Under the pieces are notes generated by a model that made no database searches, was not told where the DNA came from, and saw nothing but the letters and a program-made list of their open reading frames with translations. Source: Fodinicurvata halophila (GTDB taxonomy: Bacteria > Pseudomonadota > Alphaproteobacteria > Kiloniellales > DSM-21159). Taken from it: a stretch of 64,000 bases of DNA. The translations under genes were made by a program, and so were the position numbers. The stretch spans positions 135,026 through 199,025 of the forward strand of contig NZ_JBHSCW010000002.1 in the NCBI RefSeq assembly GCF_042651425.1, read 5' to 3'. Position 1 is the first letter of the stretch; the number at the start of each line of letters is the position of its first letter. This document shows, in pieces, positions 1-8,638 of this stretch.

Positions 1-2
1 GC

Positions 3-758
3 GGAGTGCCGCACGACAGTCTCGTCGATCTCTATCTTCTGGTGGACAGCTATGACTCCGTTCATGCCGGTACCCTCATGCGCCACCTGAACCGGCTTTT
101 GCCCCCCAACGTCTATTACATCGAAATCGCTCACGAAGGCCGGACCGTTCGCGCCAAGTATGCCGTCATGACTCTCGACCAGTTCGCCCGGCGCGTGGGA
201 CCTGCCGGCTTCCACCCCTACTTCTGGGCACGCTTCGCACAGCCCACCGGCATACTGGCCGCCCGTGACGAGGAGAGCCGGCAGGAAACGGTGGCAGCGC
301 TCGCCCGCGCCACGGTAACTCTGGCACGCGCGGCCCGGGGCCTGTTTGGACAGACGCCCCCACCCGAGGTTCTTTGGACCCGCGCCTTTGCGGAAACCTA
401 CCGGACCGAACTGCGGGCCGAGGACGGCGGACGGGCGCGCCAGCTCTATGATCGCTACGGGGACCGTTACGACCGGATCTGGGAGTGCCTGCAGGCCGAA
501 GGGTTATTGAGCGAAACCCTCTCAACTTCCGAGGGGGCGAGGCGCTGGCTCATGCGCCGTCTGGCCGGCAAGCTGCTGTCCGTGCTGCGCCTGGCCAAAG
601 CGGCCTTCACCTTCACCGATGGCCAGGCTTACCTGCTCTGGAAGATCGAGCGGCACTCGGGCGTGCGGGTGGCCCCCACCGCCTGGCAAAAGCGACACCC
701 CCTGCTCTCGGCACCGATCCTGGCCTGGAGACTCTACCGCCGCGGCGGCTTCCGCTGA
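3..758 (+). CDS. Tam41-like nucleotidyltransferase-fold protein, 5' truncated by window edge
   Basis: The frame is already open at base 3, and the first possible start (GTG at 6) falls inside what looks like the active-site strand, so the N-terminus is probably off the window. The visible start contains a VDLYLLVD strand like the Asp-bearing strand of nucleotidyltransferases. About 50 residues on comes an AKYAVM...FARRVG...YFWARFAQP stretch that resembles the KYGVI...YLAGRL...KP pattern of mitochondrial Tam41, a CDP-diacylglycerol synthase. This family link is my reading of motifs. The gene converges on the ceramide operon with about 10 bases between them, so a role in polar-lipid head-group or sphingolipid synthesis is a reasonable inference. 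An unrelated nucleotidyltransferase-fold protein is the alternative. Confidence 0.5.
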   Translation, partial: GVPHDSLVDLYLLVDSYDSVHAGTLMRHLNRLLPPNVYYIEIAHEGRTVRAKYAVMTLDQFARRVGPAGFHPYFWARFAQPTGILAARDEESRQETVAALARATVTLARAARGLFGQTPPPEVLWTRAFAETYRTELRAEDGGRARQLYDRYGDRYDRIWECLQAEGLLSETLSTSEGARRWLMRRLAGKLLSVLRLAKAAFTFTDGQAYLLWKIERHSGVRVAPTAWQKRHPLLSAPILAWRLYRRGGFR

Positions 759-768
759 ACGAATCGCC

Positions 769-1983
769 TCAGCCGCGCAGCGAAGCCGTTGTATCCTGGG
801 CCTGCCATTCCGCGAGAATCTTGGCGAAGCGGGTGCAAACCTCCTGGATCTGCGCCTCGCTGTGAGCCGCCGAAACCGAGCAGCGCAGCAAGCAGACCCC
901 GTTCGGAGTGCCCGGCGGAATGGCCAGATTGACGTAGACGCCTTCCTCCACCAGCCGGTTCCAGAAATAGACCGCTGTCTGCTCGTCGGCCAGGCGCACG
1001 GCGATCACCGGACTGGCCGGAGCGCAGATCTCGAATCCCAGGGAACTCAAGCCCTCGTACAGGGCATCTGCATTGCGCCACAGCTTGCGTATCAGGTCGG
1101 GATTCTGCTCGATCTTCTCGATCGCCTTGGTCACCGTGACCACGCTGGCCGGCGAGGCAGAGGCCGTGAACATGTAGGGCCGGCTGCAGTAGCGCAGACG
1201 ATCGAAGTGCGGATGGTTGGAGGCGCCGAAGCCACCGATCGCTCCCAGGCTCTTGCTGAAGGTCCCGGCCACGAAGTCCACGTCGTCCTCGACGCCGCAG
1301 GCTTCGGCAACGCCGCGCCCATGCTCGCCCATCACCCCTAGGGAATGGGCCTCGTCCACCAGGATGAAGGCGCCATGGCGTTTCTTGACCTCGATGAATT
1401 CATTCAGTGGTGCAATATCCCCCAGCATTGAATAGATACCCTCGACAATGACGAGCGCGACGCCGTCCTCGTTCTTCAGACGGGACAGGCGGCGATCCAG
1501 GTCGGCGGGATCGTTGTGGCGGAAGCGGATCAGGGTCGCACCGCTGAGGCGGCAGCCGTCATAGATGCTGGCATGGGAATCGGCATCCAGTAGGATGGTG
1601 TCCTTGGGTCCCGCCAAACCGGCAATCATGCCAAGGTTGGCCTGATAACCCGTGGGGAACACGATCGCCGACTTGCATTTCAGGTAGCGGGCGATCGCCT
1701 GCTCCAACTGCTCGTGGAGCACATAGCTGCCGTTGGCGATCCGCGAGCCCGTGGTTCCCGTCCCCTGCTCGCGCATGGCTTCGCAGCCGGCCTCAATACA
1801 ATCCGGATCGAAGGTCAGGCCCAGATAGTTGTTGGTTCCCACCAGGATGGTCCGGCGTCCGTTGATCAGAGCTTCGGTGGGCGAGAGGATCTTGTCCATG
1901 CGCAGGCCGAAGGGATTGAGGCCAGCCTGCAACAGGCTGTCCCGGCGCGATGCAATCGTCTCGTACTTGTCGAAGATATCCAT
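769..1983 (-). CDS. spt: Serine palmitoyltransferase (PLP-dependent alpha-oxoamine synthase)
   Basis: This enzyme condenses L-serine with an acyl thioester to give 3-ketosphinganine, the first step of sphingolipid synthesis. The 404-residue protein has the complete fold-type I alpha-oxoamine synthase layout: NNYLGL near 51, GTGTTGSR near 74, DEAHSLG near 210 and the PLP-lysine motif GTFSKSLG with Lys about 244. I chose the ATG at 1983, not the upstream one, because the family begins at the MDIF residues and the acpR stop lies 5 bases before it. KBL or AONS synthases share the fold, but the adjacent dedicated ACP, acyl-AMP ligase and ceramide reductase favour Spt. It is the last gene of the minus-strand operon aasR-cerR-acpR-spt. 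Confidence 0.9.
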   Translation of the reverse strand: MDIFDKYETIASRRDSLLQAGLNPFGLRMDKILSPTEALINGRRTILVGTNNYLGLTFDPDCIEAGCEAMREQGTGTTGSRIANGSYVLHEQLEQAIARYLKCKSAIVFPTGYQANLGMIAGLAGPKDTILLDADSHASIYDGCRLSGATLIRFRHNDPADLDRRLSRLKNEDGVALVIVEGIYSMLGDIAPLNEFIEVKKRHGAFILVDEAHSLGVMGEHGRGVAEACGVEDDVDFVAGTFSKSLGAIGGFGASNHPHFDRLRYCSRPYMFTASASPASVVTVTKAIEKIEQNPDLIRKLWRNADALYEGLSSLGFEICAPASPVIAVRLADEQTAVYFWNRLVEEGVYVNLAIPPGTPNGVCLLRCSVSAAHSEAQIQEVCTRFAKILAEWQAQDTTASLRG

Positions 1984-1987
1984 GACG

Positions 1988-2248
1988 TCAGCCAGCATCC
2001 TTCTGCTTCTGAACGGCAGACACCAGGTCATCCACGGTGCGCAGTTCCCCCACGAGATTGATGGGAATATCGATCTCGTACCTGTCCTCGATCTCCATGA
2101 TGATATCCATGGCCGCCACGGAATCGATGTTCAGATCGCTGTTGAGATCGGTAGTCTCGGCGATCTTGATCTTATTGCGGTTGTATTGCTCCAGAATTCC
2201 GCAGATATCCTGGAATACGCTGTCGCTGTTGTCCTGCATCTCTTCCAT
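1988..2248 (-). CDS. acpR: Dedicated acyl carrier protein of the sphingolipid operon
   Basis: This 86-residue acidic protein is a four-helix acyl carrier protein. The phosphopantetheine attachment serine sits in NIDSVAAMD (Ser43), matching the DSL-type motif with Val in place of Leu. It would carry the fatty acyl chain that Spt condenses with serine. Four bases separate its stop from the spt start, so the two are probably translated together. Because it sits between cerR and spt and differs from a housekeeping AcpP (DSLD), it is likely specialised, like Caulobacter AcpR. The symbol is assigned by synteny with Caulobacter. ATG at 2239 is an alternative start. Confidence 0.85.
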   Translation of the reverse strand: MEEMQDNSDSVFQDICGILEQYNRNKIKIAETTDLNSDLNIDSVAAMDIIMEIEDRYEIDIPINLVGELRTVDDLVSAVQKQKDAG

Positions 2249-2293
2249 GATCCGTTCGATCCTTCGGCCTTCACGCCTAGGGGCGGCGATGAT

Positions 2294-3283
2294 CTACAGC
2301 CACCCCTGCTGTTTATACCAGTTCAAGGTCTGGGTAAAACCGTCTGAAAACATCCTGGGCGCGGGACAGTCCGGCAGCAATCGACGCCAGTTCCCCCTGC
2401 TGCGCCAGTCCGGGAAGGTCAGTTCGCGCAGCTTGCCCGGCGTGAAAACGCTTGCACGCCCCAAGGCCCGGGAGACAGTCTCGCTGCCCCAGGCAACGGG
2501 ATAGACGGACGCGGGGGGCAGTTGTATCAGCCGGACCCTGCGCCCCAGCGCCTGCCCGGCAATCGCTGTCAGTTCCGGCCAACTGTAGCCCTCCGGCGCC
2601 TCGTCGTTGGGCTCCAGGCAGATGCCGCTGGGAAGCTCCGCCTCCAGCGCGGCAATCACAGCCTCCGCCAGATCCTCCGCATGAATCAGGGAAAAGCGAT
2701 TGCTCCTGCGCCCCGGCACGACCAGCAGGCCGCGGTTCATCTGCTGAAACAGCGGCAGGGTCGCACGGTCCCCGGGCCCATAGACAGCCGGCGGACGGAA
2801 GGTGGCGACCTCCAGGTTGCCGGCCCAGGCTCGTACCGCCTCCTCGGCCGCGCGCTTGCTTTGCGCATAGGCGGAAATATGCGGCTCGCGTGCCGCAAGT
2901 GAGGAAATGTAGATAAAGCGTTCCACGGACCCGGACCGTCCTGCCAGTTCCGCCAGGCTTTCCGTGGCATCGGCATTGATGCGACGGAATTCCCCGGCAT
3001 CGCGTGCCTTGATCAGGCCCGCACAGTGCACCACGGCCGTGGTGCCGGAGATCAGCTCTTTCAGGGCCGCCTTGTCCTCCAACCCGCCGGCAATCACCTC
3101 CACCATTCCCTCGGCAGGGGCGGACGGCAATGTTTCCACCATGGAGCGCCAGGCTTCAGGCCGGCGCAGCAAGAGGCGAATACGACAGCCCTTCTGAACA
3201 AGCCGGCGCAGCAGAAAGGATCCGACAAAGCCCGTCGCTCCGGTCAGGGCTACAGCCGGCGCGACATCGAGTCTTCCGGTCAT
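2294..3283 (-). CDS. cerR: NAD-dependent epimerase/reductase, probable ceramide reductase
   Basis: This 329-residue extended short-chain dehydrogenase has an N-terminal Rossmann motif GATGFVGS and a catalytic YAQSK (Tyr-x-x-x-Lys). In Caulobacter the homologue in the same position (CerR) reduces the ketone of the sphingoid base or oxidised ceramide, and the gene order here is the same. The open frame extends 71 codons upstream, but ATG 3283 is the sensible start: it is followed directly by the nucleotide-binding strand, and earlier codons would overlap aasR. A gap of 38 bases separates it from aasR. A general NAD-dependent sugar epimerase is the alternative, but the operon context makes that unlikely. 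Confidence 0.8.
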   Translation of the reverse strand: MTGRLDVAPAVALTGATGFVGSFLLRRLVQKGCRIRLLLRRPEAWRSMVETLPSAPAEGMVEVIAGGLEDKAALKELISGTTAVVHCAGLIKARDAGEFRRINADATESLAELAGRSGSVERFIYISSLAAREPHISAYAQSKRAAEEAVRAWAGNLEVATFRPPAVYGPGDRATLPLFQQMNRGLLVVPGRRSNRFSLIHAEDLAEAVIAALEAELPSGICLEPNDEAPEGYSWPELTAIAGQALGRRVRLIQLPPASVYPVAWGSETVSRALGRASVFTPGKLRELTFPDWRSRGNWRRLLPDCPAPRMFSDGFTQTLNWYKQQGWL

Positions 3284-3321
3284 GCCTGAACCGCTTTCCG
3301 CGGAGACTTCGGCCGCAAGCT

Positions 3322-5118
3322 TCAGTCCGAACCGACAGCCATGGCAAGTACGGGGGCGTCCTGCTGGCTGTCCTGCAGGTCTTCGTTCACATCGCGGATA
3401 CGTCCTGCGACATAGTCCGCCTTGGCAGCAGCCCGGCTGAGCTTGCCTGAAGACGTGAAGGTCAGCGACCGCGGCGGCGCCAGCACCACATCGCACCCGA
3501 CCCCGGCTGTCTTCTGAACGATGGCGGCAACATCCCGGCGCATCGTCTCCCGCGCCTCAGGATCGGGCGTGCGGCATTCGACCACCAGTACGACACGCTC
3601 GTTGTCCTCATCATCGCCAAGGGCGAAGGCGGCAATGTCGCCGGCGCGCACGCCGTCGAGCTTCTCGACGGCCCATTCCAGGTCCTGCGGCCAGATATTG
3701 CGCCCGTTGCTGATGATCAGATCCTTGCTGCGGCCCGTGATCACCAGTTCGCCATCCACGAGATAGCCGAGGTCGCCGGTGTCCAGCCAGCCATCGGGCG
3801 TGATCACGGCCCGGGTCGCCTCCAGGTCACGGTAGTAGCCCTGCATCAGGCTGGGTCCCTGCACGCAGACCCGGCCGATGGAACGTTCCGGCAGCCTCTG
3901 GTCATCGGTATCGCGAATCTCCACCGCATGGCCCGGCAGGACCCGGCCGCATTTGACGAAGGTGCGCACCGAGGCCGCGGCCCCATCCCGCCCGTGGGAG
4001 ACAGGCACGGCAACGCCTCTCAACGCGGCACTTTCGCGATCCACATGGTCCAGCTGCAGGCCGGTATTCAGACGCGTGAAACTGACGGCGAGCGTGGATT
4101 CGGCCAGGCCATAGCTGGGCAGGAAGGCCTTGGGGTCGAAGCCGCTTTCTGCGAAGCGCTCGGCAAAGCCCTGGAGCACGCTGGCACGAACCATTTCACC
4201 ACCGATGCCGGCCACGCGCCACTGCGACAGCTCGAACTGGGCCGGATCCACGTTCGTCGAACGCCGGAGACAGAGATCGTAGCCGAAGGTCGGGCTGAAC
4301 GAGATGGTCCCCCCGTATTCCGAGAGAATCCTGAGCCACAGCATCGGCCGGCGCGCGAAGGTCGTTGTCGCCAGGTAGTCGATGGAAATCTGCGACAGGG
4401 CCGGTGTAAGGAAAAACCCGACCAGTCCCATGTCGTGATAGAGCGGCAGCCAGGAGGTGGCCCGGTCACCGGGCTGCAGGGCCAGGCCGTGCTGGCCGAT
4501 GCCGCGCGCGTTGCTGGTAATCGCCTTCTGGGTCACCAGGACACCACGCGGCATGCTGGTACTGCCCGAGGAGAACTGGATGTAACAGGGATCCTGGCGC
4601 TCCAACGGGCGCAGGAAACCGTTCTTCGCGCTCATTTCGCGGAACTCGGCGTGGCTGCCGACACGGGCAACGTTGGCTTCGACCGCAGCCTCGCGCAGCA
4701 TGTCGATCAGATCCTCGGAAGCAACAGCAGCGGAAACGGCGGCGCGCTTCATCATGGCGCCCAACCGCGCCACATAGGCCTCGCGCCCGCCGAGATTGAC
4801 GCTGAGCGGCAGCGGCACCGGAACGATGCCTGCATACTGACAGGCAAAGAAGAACACGAAGAATTCCGGCCGCGTCTCCGCGATCAGGGCAACCCGGGAA
4901 CCACGTTCCAGCCCCGATGCAACAAGGCGGGGCGCAAGATCCAGTGCTTCCTCGCGGATTTCCCGATACGTCATGCCCCGATTGAGAACGCCGCGCTCGG
5001 AGAAGAAGTTGCATCCGGTCTGTCCCCGGGCGGCATAGTCCAGACCTTCCGCCAGGGTTTCGAATTCCCCGACTCGAAGGGGCAGGGTCTCATTTGTCGT
5101 GATTGTCGAACGCGTCAT
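3322..5118 (-). CDS. aasR: Fatty acyl-AMP ligase / acyl-ACP synthetase
   Basis: This 598-residue ANL-superfamily adenylating enzyme would activate a fatty acid with ATP and load it on the AcpR pantetheine. Visible motifs are the P-loop-like SSGSTSMPRG near 183-192, PLYHDMGL in the middle, the YGLAEST adenine-binding motif near 350 and TGDLG followed by SNGRNIWPQD near 455-490. It looks closer to fatty acyl-AMP ligases (FAAL) than to acyl-CoA synthetases, which suits transfer to an ACP. It is the first gene of the minus-strand operon and is preceded by a 554-base divergent intergenic region where the operon promoter should lie. The name follows Caulobacter nomenclature as I remember it. Confidence 0.82.
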   Translation of the reverse strand: MTRSTITTNETLPLRVGEFETLAEGLDYAARGQTGCNFFSERGVLNRGMTYREIREEALDLAPRLVASGLERGSRVALIAETRPEFFVFFFACQYAGIVPVPLPLSVNLGGREAYVARLGAMMKRAAVSAAVASEDLIDMLREAAVEANVARVGSHAEFREMSAKNGFLRPLERQDPCYIQFSSGSTSMPRGVLVTQKAITSNARGIGQHGLALQPGDRATSWLPLYHDMGLVGFFLTPALSQISIDYLATTTFARRPMLWLRILSEYGGTISFSPTFGYDLCLRRSTNVDPAQFELSQWRVAGIGGEMVRASVLQGFAERFAESGFDPKAFLPSYGLAESTLAVSFTRLNTGLQLDHVDRESAALRGVAVPVSHGRDGAAASVRTFVKCGRVLPGHAVEIRDTDDQRLPERSIGRVCVQGPSLMQGYYRDLEATRAVITPDGWLDTGDLGYLVDGELVITGRSKDLIISNGRNIWPQDLEWAVEKLDGVRAGDIAAFALGDDEDNERVVLVVECRTPDPEARETMRRDVAAIVQKTAGVGCDVVLAPPRSLTFTSSGKLSRAAAKADYVAGRIRDVNEDLQDSQQDAPVLAMAVGSD

Positions 5119-5672
5119 ACCCGGTCTGTTCCGTCCCGTTGTTCACTGGCCCGTATCTGTCTGTCAGGTTTTTTGCCGTCTGATCACCGTCTGCGTCCCC
5201 TTGCACACGGTCAACATGCTGGATAAACGAACAAAACCCCCCGGTACCTAGACCTGTCAGATTCTCACCGGAGCCCTCAAGATATCCCCTCAACATTCTC
5301 TGCCAAGTATCTGGTTCAGGCTGGATTCTGCCACAAGTCTGGCACCTCTTATGGTTATAAGGATTCAGAGGCCAGAGATGAAATGAAATCGAGTTTCAGT
5401 TCCCCATCCGGCCATCAGCCGCAGATGGCGCAATAAGGTGCTGACAATAAGGAATTTTTTCGAGATCCGAAAAGTCGCCCGTGAAAGAATATAACCGAAT
5501 GTTGCAGTGCCCCCGGCTGGCATGCCCATGCCCCCAGCAGAAACCGCGCTACAGGCAGGCCGTCACCCCCCGATCCGCAGGGTCAAGTCCCCGCCCCCTC
5601 GAGGCTTGCACTTCGCCCCCGGAGGCGCGTTAACTGGAGTCGTTACGTAGGCCGAAGGAAGGCAGAGTTACC
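5119..5672. other. Intergenic region between divergent aasR operon and FrnE gene
   Basis: This 554-base gap separates two divergent genes and is locally less GC-rich around 5300-5500. It must hold the promoters of the ceramide operon (leftward) and of the oxidoreductase gene (rightward). A short dyad TGCCA-N6-TGGCA lies at 5329-5344 and could be a regulator site. A 68-codon frame inside it has no family features and unconvincing composition, so I do not call a gene. Confidence 0.4.
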
Positions 5673-6323
5673 ATGTATCTCGACGTCTATCTCGACACCA
5701 TCTGCCCCTGGTGCTTCATCGGCAAACGCCGCCTGGAACAGGCATTCGCTCTCTGGCAGGGGAAACCCCCGGAGATCCGCTGGCGTCCCTATCAGCTCAA
5801 TCCCGAAATGCCGCGCGACGGTATGGACCGCGCAAGCTATCTGCGCATGAAGTTCGGTTCGGACCGCGGGGCGGAACGTGTCTATCAGTCGATTGCCCAA
5901 GCTGGAGCGGCTGAAGACCTGAATTTCGACTTCGCGGCCATCCGACGCACGCCCAACACACTGGACTCCCATCGCCTGATTCGCTTTGCCGAGCGCGATA
6001 ACCTGCAGGACAGGGTCCTGGAGCGCCTGCTGCAAGCCTACTTCATGGAAGGGGCCGACCTGGGCGACAAGCAGGTCCTCGCCTGCCTGGCGGAGGAATG
6101 CGGCCTGCCGCGCCAGAAGGTCGAAAGCTATCTCGCCGGAGAGGAGGACCGGGAAGCCATCCGGAAAGAGGACACCACTGCGCGGTTGAGCGGCGTGGTC
6201 GGGGTGCCCTGCTTCATCGGCAACGGACACTACGCCCTGCCCGGTGCACAGCCGCCCGAGGCTCTGGTCCGGCTTTTCGAACTGGCCCAACAGGATGGCA
6301 CCGACGCCCCGCCGGCGGCTTAG
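5673..6323 (+). CDS. DsbA family oxidoreductase, FrnE type
   Basis: This 216-residue thioredoxin-fold protein has an N-terminal CPWC redox motif (Cys11, Cys14), a central helical insertion and the C-terminal cis-Pro loop GVVGVPCFIG. This is the FrnE/2-hydroxychromene-2-carboxylate isomerase-like branch of the DsbA superfamily. No signal peptide is visible, so it should act in the cytoplasm as a disulfide oxidoreductase or isomerase, and FrnE members are often linked to oxidative-stress tolerance. It is a stand-alone gene that converges with a small secreted-protein gene, leaving about 33 bases between them. The substrate cannot be read from the sequence. Confidence 0.85.
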   Translation: MYLDVYLDTICPWCFIGKRRLEQAFALWQGKPPEIRWRPYQLNPEMPRDGMDRASYLRMKFGSDRGAERVYQSIAQAGAAEDLNFDFAAIRRTPNTLDSHRLIRFAERDNLQDRVLERLLQAYFMEGADLGDKQVLACLAEECGLPRQKVESYLAGEEDREAIRKEDTTARLSGVVGVPCFIGNGHYALPGAQPPEALVRLFELAQQDGTDAPPAA

Positions 6324-6356
6324 ACACGCTTTCCAAGTCCAGTTCTCTAACGGCGT

Positions 6357-6821
6357 TCAGGGATCTTGTGAGCGTGCGGGCGCGATCTCCACGTCGACTT
6401 CGAAAGCGCAGCTTTCCCGGTCTCGCCGGGTGGTGCGCGCAAAGCAATCCATGCGATCCCGGTTGACCGGCGTCAGTTCGATCTCGCACCCAGCAGGCCC
6501 GGGGACGGTGGCCACGCGCACCTGGCAATAACTGCCTCTATCGTTGGCAAAGGCATAGCCCAAGCTTTGCACAACGACGCCGTTATCCGGAAATTGCACC
6601 AGGGCATGCGAGGACGCCTGGGCTGGAATCTTCTCCACCGGCGAACGGTGCCAGTCTCCATATTGCGAGTGTAATTCCAGCCGTTCACCGCTGGTGTTGC
6701 GGAAGACGACCGCGCCCTCCGCCGCACCCAGCGGCTCCGTACTGATCGCAACAAATACGCCAAGAGCCGGTAGGCACCACCATCCTGGCCCACGCACTGG
6801 GCGTGCCCGACTTCCTGTCAT
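6357..6821 (-). CDS. Small secreted hypothetical protein
   Basis: The 154-residue product has a cleavable-looking signal peptide: a basic start, a hydrophobic stretch and an Ala-Ala end near residue 34. The mature part is predicted beta-rich with three cysteines that could form a disulfide in the periplasm. I recognise no family. Its ATG overlaps the stop of the upstream EAL-domain gene as ATGA, so the two are translationally coupled. The function may therefore relate to that c-di-GMP protein, but this is only positional evidence. Confidence 0.6.
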   Translation of the reverse strand: MTGSRARPVRGPGWWCLPALGVFVAISTEPLGAAEGAVVFRNTSGERLELHSQYGDWHRSPVEKIPAQASSHALVQFPDNGVVVQSLGYAFANDRGSYCQVRVATVPGPAGCEIELTPVNRDRMDCFARTTRRDRESCAFEVDVEIAPARSQDP

Positions 6822-8548
6822 GCCTCTTTCCCGACCGCCCTGCGCGCTGCCTGCAGCTGGCGATGGAGCTGCAGCCCGTCGCCTTCCCTGCGCTGTAAAA
6901 CGGGCTTCGGCGCTGGCTTGCCGAACAGCCAGCCCTGCGCCAGGCGCAGATTGAGTTCACGCAGCCTGGCCGCCTGGGTTTCCGTTTCCACACGCTCGGC
7001 CACGATCTCGATCTCCAGATCGTCGCAGATGCGTTTCAGGCCCCGCAGCATGGCCAGGTCACGCGAAGTCCGCCCCATCTCGCGGATGTAACGCCCATCG
7101 ATCTTGATCCCGTCCACCGAAAGCGCATGCAGATAACGGAACGAGGCCGCTCCCGCGCCAAAATCATCCAGAAAGACGCGATGGCCCAGCATGCGCAGCC
7201 GCTGGATGACGCGATGCGCCGCCTCCAGGTCGGTCAGCTCGGCGCTTTCCGTGACTTCGAAGATCAGCTGCCGCGAAATCGCGCTGTTGGCTTTCAGCAA
7301 GCTCTCCAGGCTCTTGATGAAAACAGAGTTCAGGATCGAGTGACCGGACAGGTTCACGGCCAGTTTCAGGCGGGAGTCGCTGCGTTCTCGGGAGAGCAGG
7401 TCCACGGCGTGATGACAGACCGCCAGGTCGAAATCGCAGATCAGTCCGAGGTTCTCCGCGAAATCCAATTTCTCTTGAGGGGACCCCCCTTCCTCGAAAC
7501 GAACCAGCAGCTCGAAGTGCTCGGGCCGGCGATCGGCCAGCCGGACGATCGGCTGGTAGAGGAAGCGGAATCGCCGCTGCGCCAGGACCTGCCGGAAATC
7601 CTCCATGCGTTGCAGTGTCTCGCGCACGGAACTCTCGATGACGCTGGGCAGATCCTCACCCGGAATATGCCCGCTGCTTGCAAACCGGTCAGTGGCATAG
7701 GCGATGGCCCGGATCATGTCGGCCGACTCCAGGTCGCGATCCTGCAGCGACAATACGGCCCCGCGAACCGGCAGTCCCTCTCCATTCGGATCCGCCTTGC
7801 GCAGGGTGTCCGCGAGACGTCGGGTCAGATCCTGTGCCACCAGCGAACTCCGATGAACAAGACCGAAACGCTCCTCGGAGAGACGGGCCACCGTCTGCCC
7901 GTCGACGGCACGAGCGCGCAGGAAACCGCTGATGCGATCCAGAAGAGCGCGGCCGCCCCCTTCCGTCAGGCGAGCCCTCAGCTGACCGAGCCCTTCCAGG
8001 TCCAGCAGGGTCATGGAGACGGGCTGGTCCAGCTCGCGTGCCTGTCGCAACGCGCGGTCGACGGCACGCGGGAAGGCCGTCCCCTGCAGCAGCTGGCTTT
8101 CGGGATCGCGTGGACCGACCGGTACCGCCGGTGTCTGGACCCCGCGCATGGACAGGGTGCAGTGGACGAGCGACTCGCTGTCCGGCAGGCAACAGAGCCC
8201 CAACGTGGCCTGGCATCTTTCGCTTTCGGAAACCGCCAGCCGCACGGTCAGCGGACCGATTCGCTCTCCGCCTCCCAGGCCGGAGATCAGGCCACGCACG
8301 AAGGCTCGATCCTCCGGAGCGATCAGGTCCTCGAACGACTGTCCGATCAGCTGCGTTTCCCTCTGCCCCGTCAGGCTCTCCGCGGCACCCGCAGCAAAGC
8401 GGACGACAGCGGTGCGATCCATTTCGAGCAGCAGGTCCGCTCCTGCAAAGGAAAAGGCAAGAAGACGTGGCAGATGAGACGTTAGAGACATCAAGGCCCG
8501 AGCAGCTTTCTCGACAAGAGGCTTCGACACGCCAATGGGAAAACGCAC
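6818..8548 (-). CDS. PAS-GGDEF-EAL protein with degenerate catalytic motifs
   Basis: The 576-residue protein has a PAS-like domain (about 30-130), a GGDEF-like domain (about 155-290) and an EAL domain (about 320-555). The GGDEF motif is replaced by an SEERF stretch, so cyclase activity is very unlikely. The EAL domain keeps NLSG, TES, DDFGAG, IKIDG and AERVE, but the signature is ELL (HFELLVRF). It could still be a phosphodiesterase because the first Glu is retained, or it could be a c-di-GMP sensor. No membrane segment is clear. It lies downstream of a TetR gene and is coupled to a small secreted protein gene. ATG at 8491 is an alternative start. Confidence 0.82.
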   Translation of the reverse strand: MRFPIGVSKPLVEKAARALMSLTSHLPRLLAFSFAGADLLLEMDRTAVVRFAAGAAESLTGQRETQLIGQSFEDLIAPEDRAFVRGLISGLGGGERIGPLTVRLAVSESERCQATLGLCCLPDSESLVHCTLSMRGVQTPAVPVGPRDPESQLLQGTAFPRAVDRALRQARELDQPVSMTLLDLEGLGQLRARLTEGGGRALLDRISGFLRARAVDGQTVARLSEERFGLVHRSSLVAQDLTRRLADTLRKADPNGEGLPVRGAVLSLQDRDLESADMIRAIAYATDRFASSGHIPGEDLPSVIESSVRETLQRMEDFRQVLAQRRFRFLYQPIVRLADRRPEHFELLVRFEEGGSPQEKLDFAENLGLICDFDLAVCHHAVDLLSRERSDSRLKLAVNLSGHSILNSVFIKSLESLLKANSAISRQLIFEVTESAELTDLEAAHRVIQRLRMLGHRVFLDDFGAGAASFRYLHALSVDGIKIDGRYIREMGRTSRDLAMLRGLKRICDDLEIEIVAERVETETQAARLRELNLRLAQGWLFGKPAPKPVLQRREGDGLQLHRQLQAARRAVGKEA

Positions 8549-8638
8549 ACGCAGCGAAGCAAAGACGCTCTGGCAGTCTAGACCCCGCCCTTATAAGGAG
8601 AGGTTAACGACGGCGCACCGCGATCCGATGCGAAGCCC

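Noticed and set aside
5090..5296. 68-codon minus-strand frame in the aasR upstream region
   Set aside because: It overlaps the aasR start, has no ribosome site or family features and lies in the promoter region.
5340..5362. TGGCAC followed by a downstream block resembling a sigma-54 promoter
   Set aside because: The -12 GC element is absent at the required spacing.
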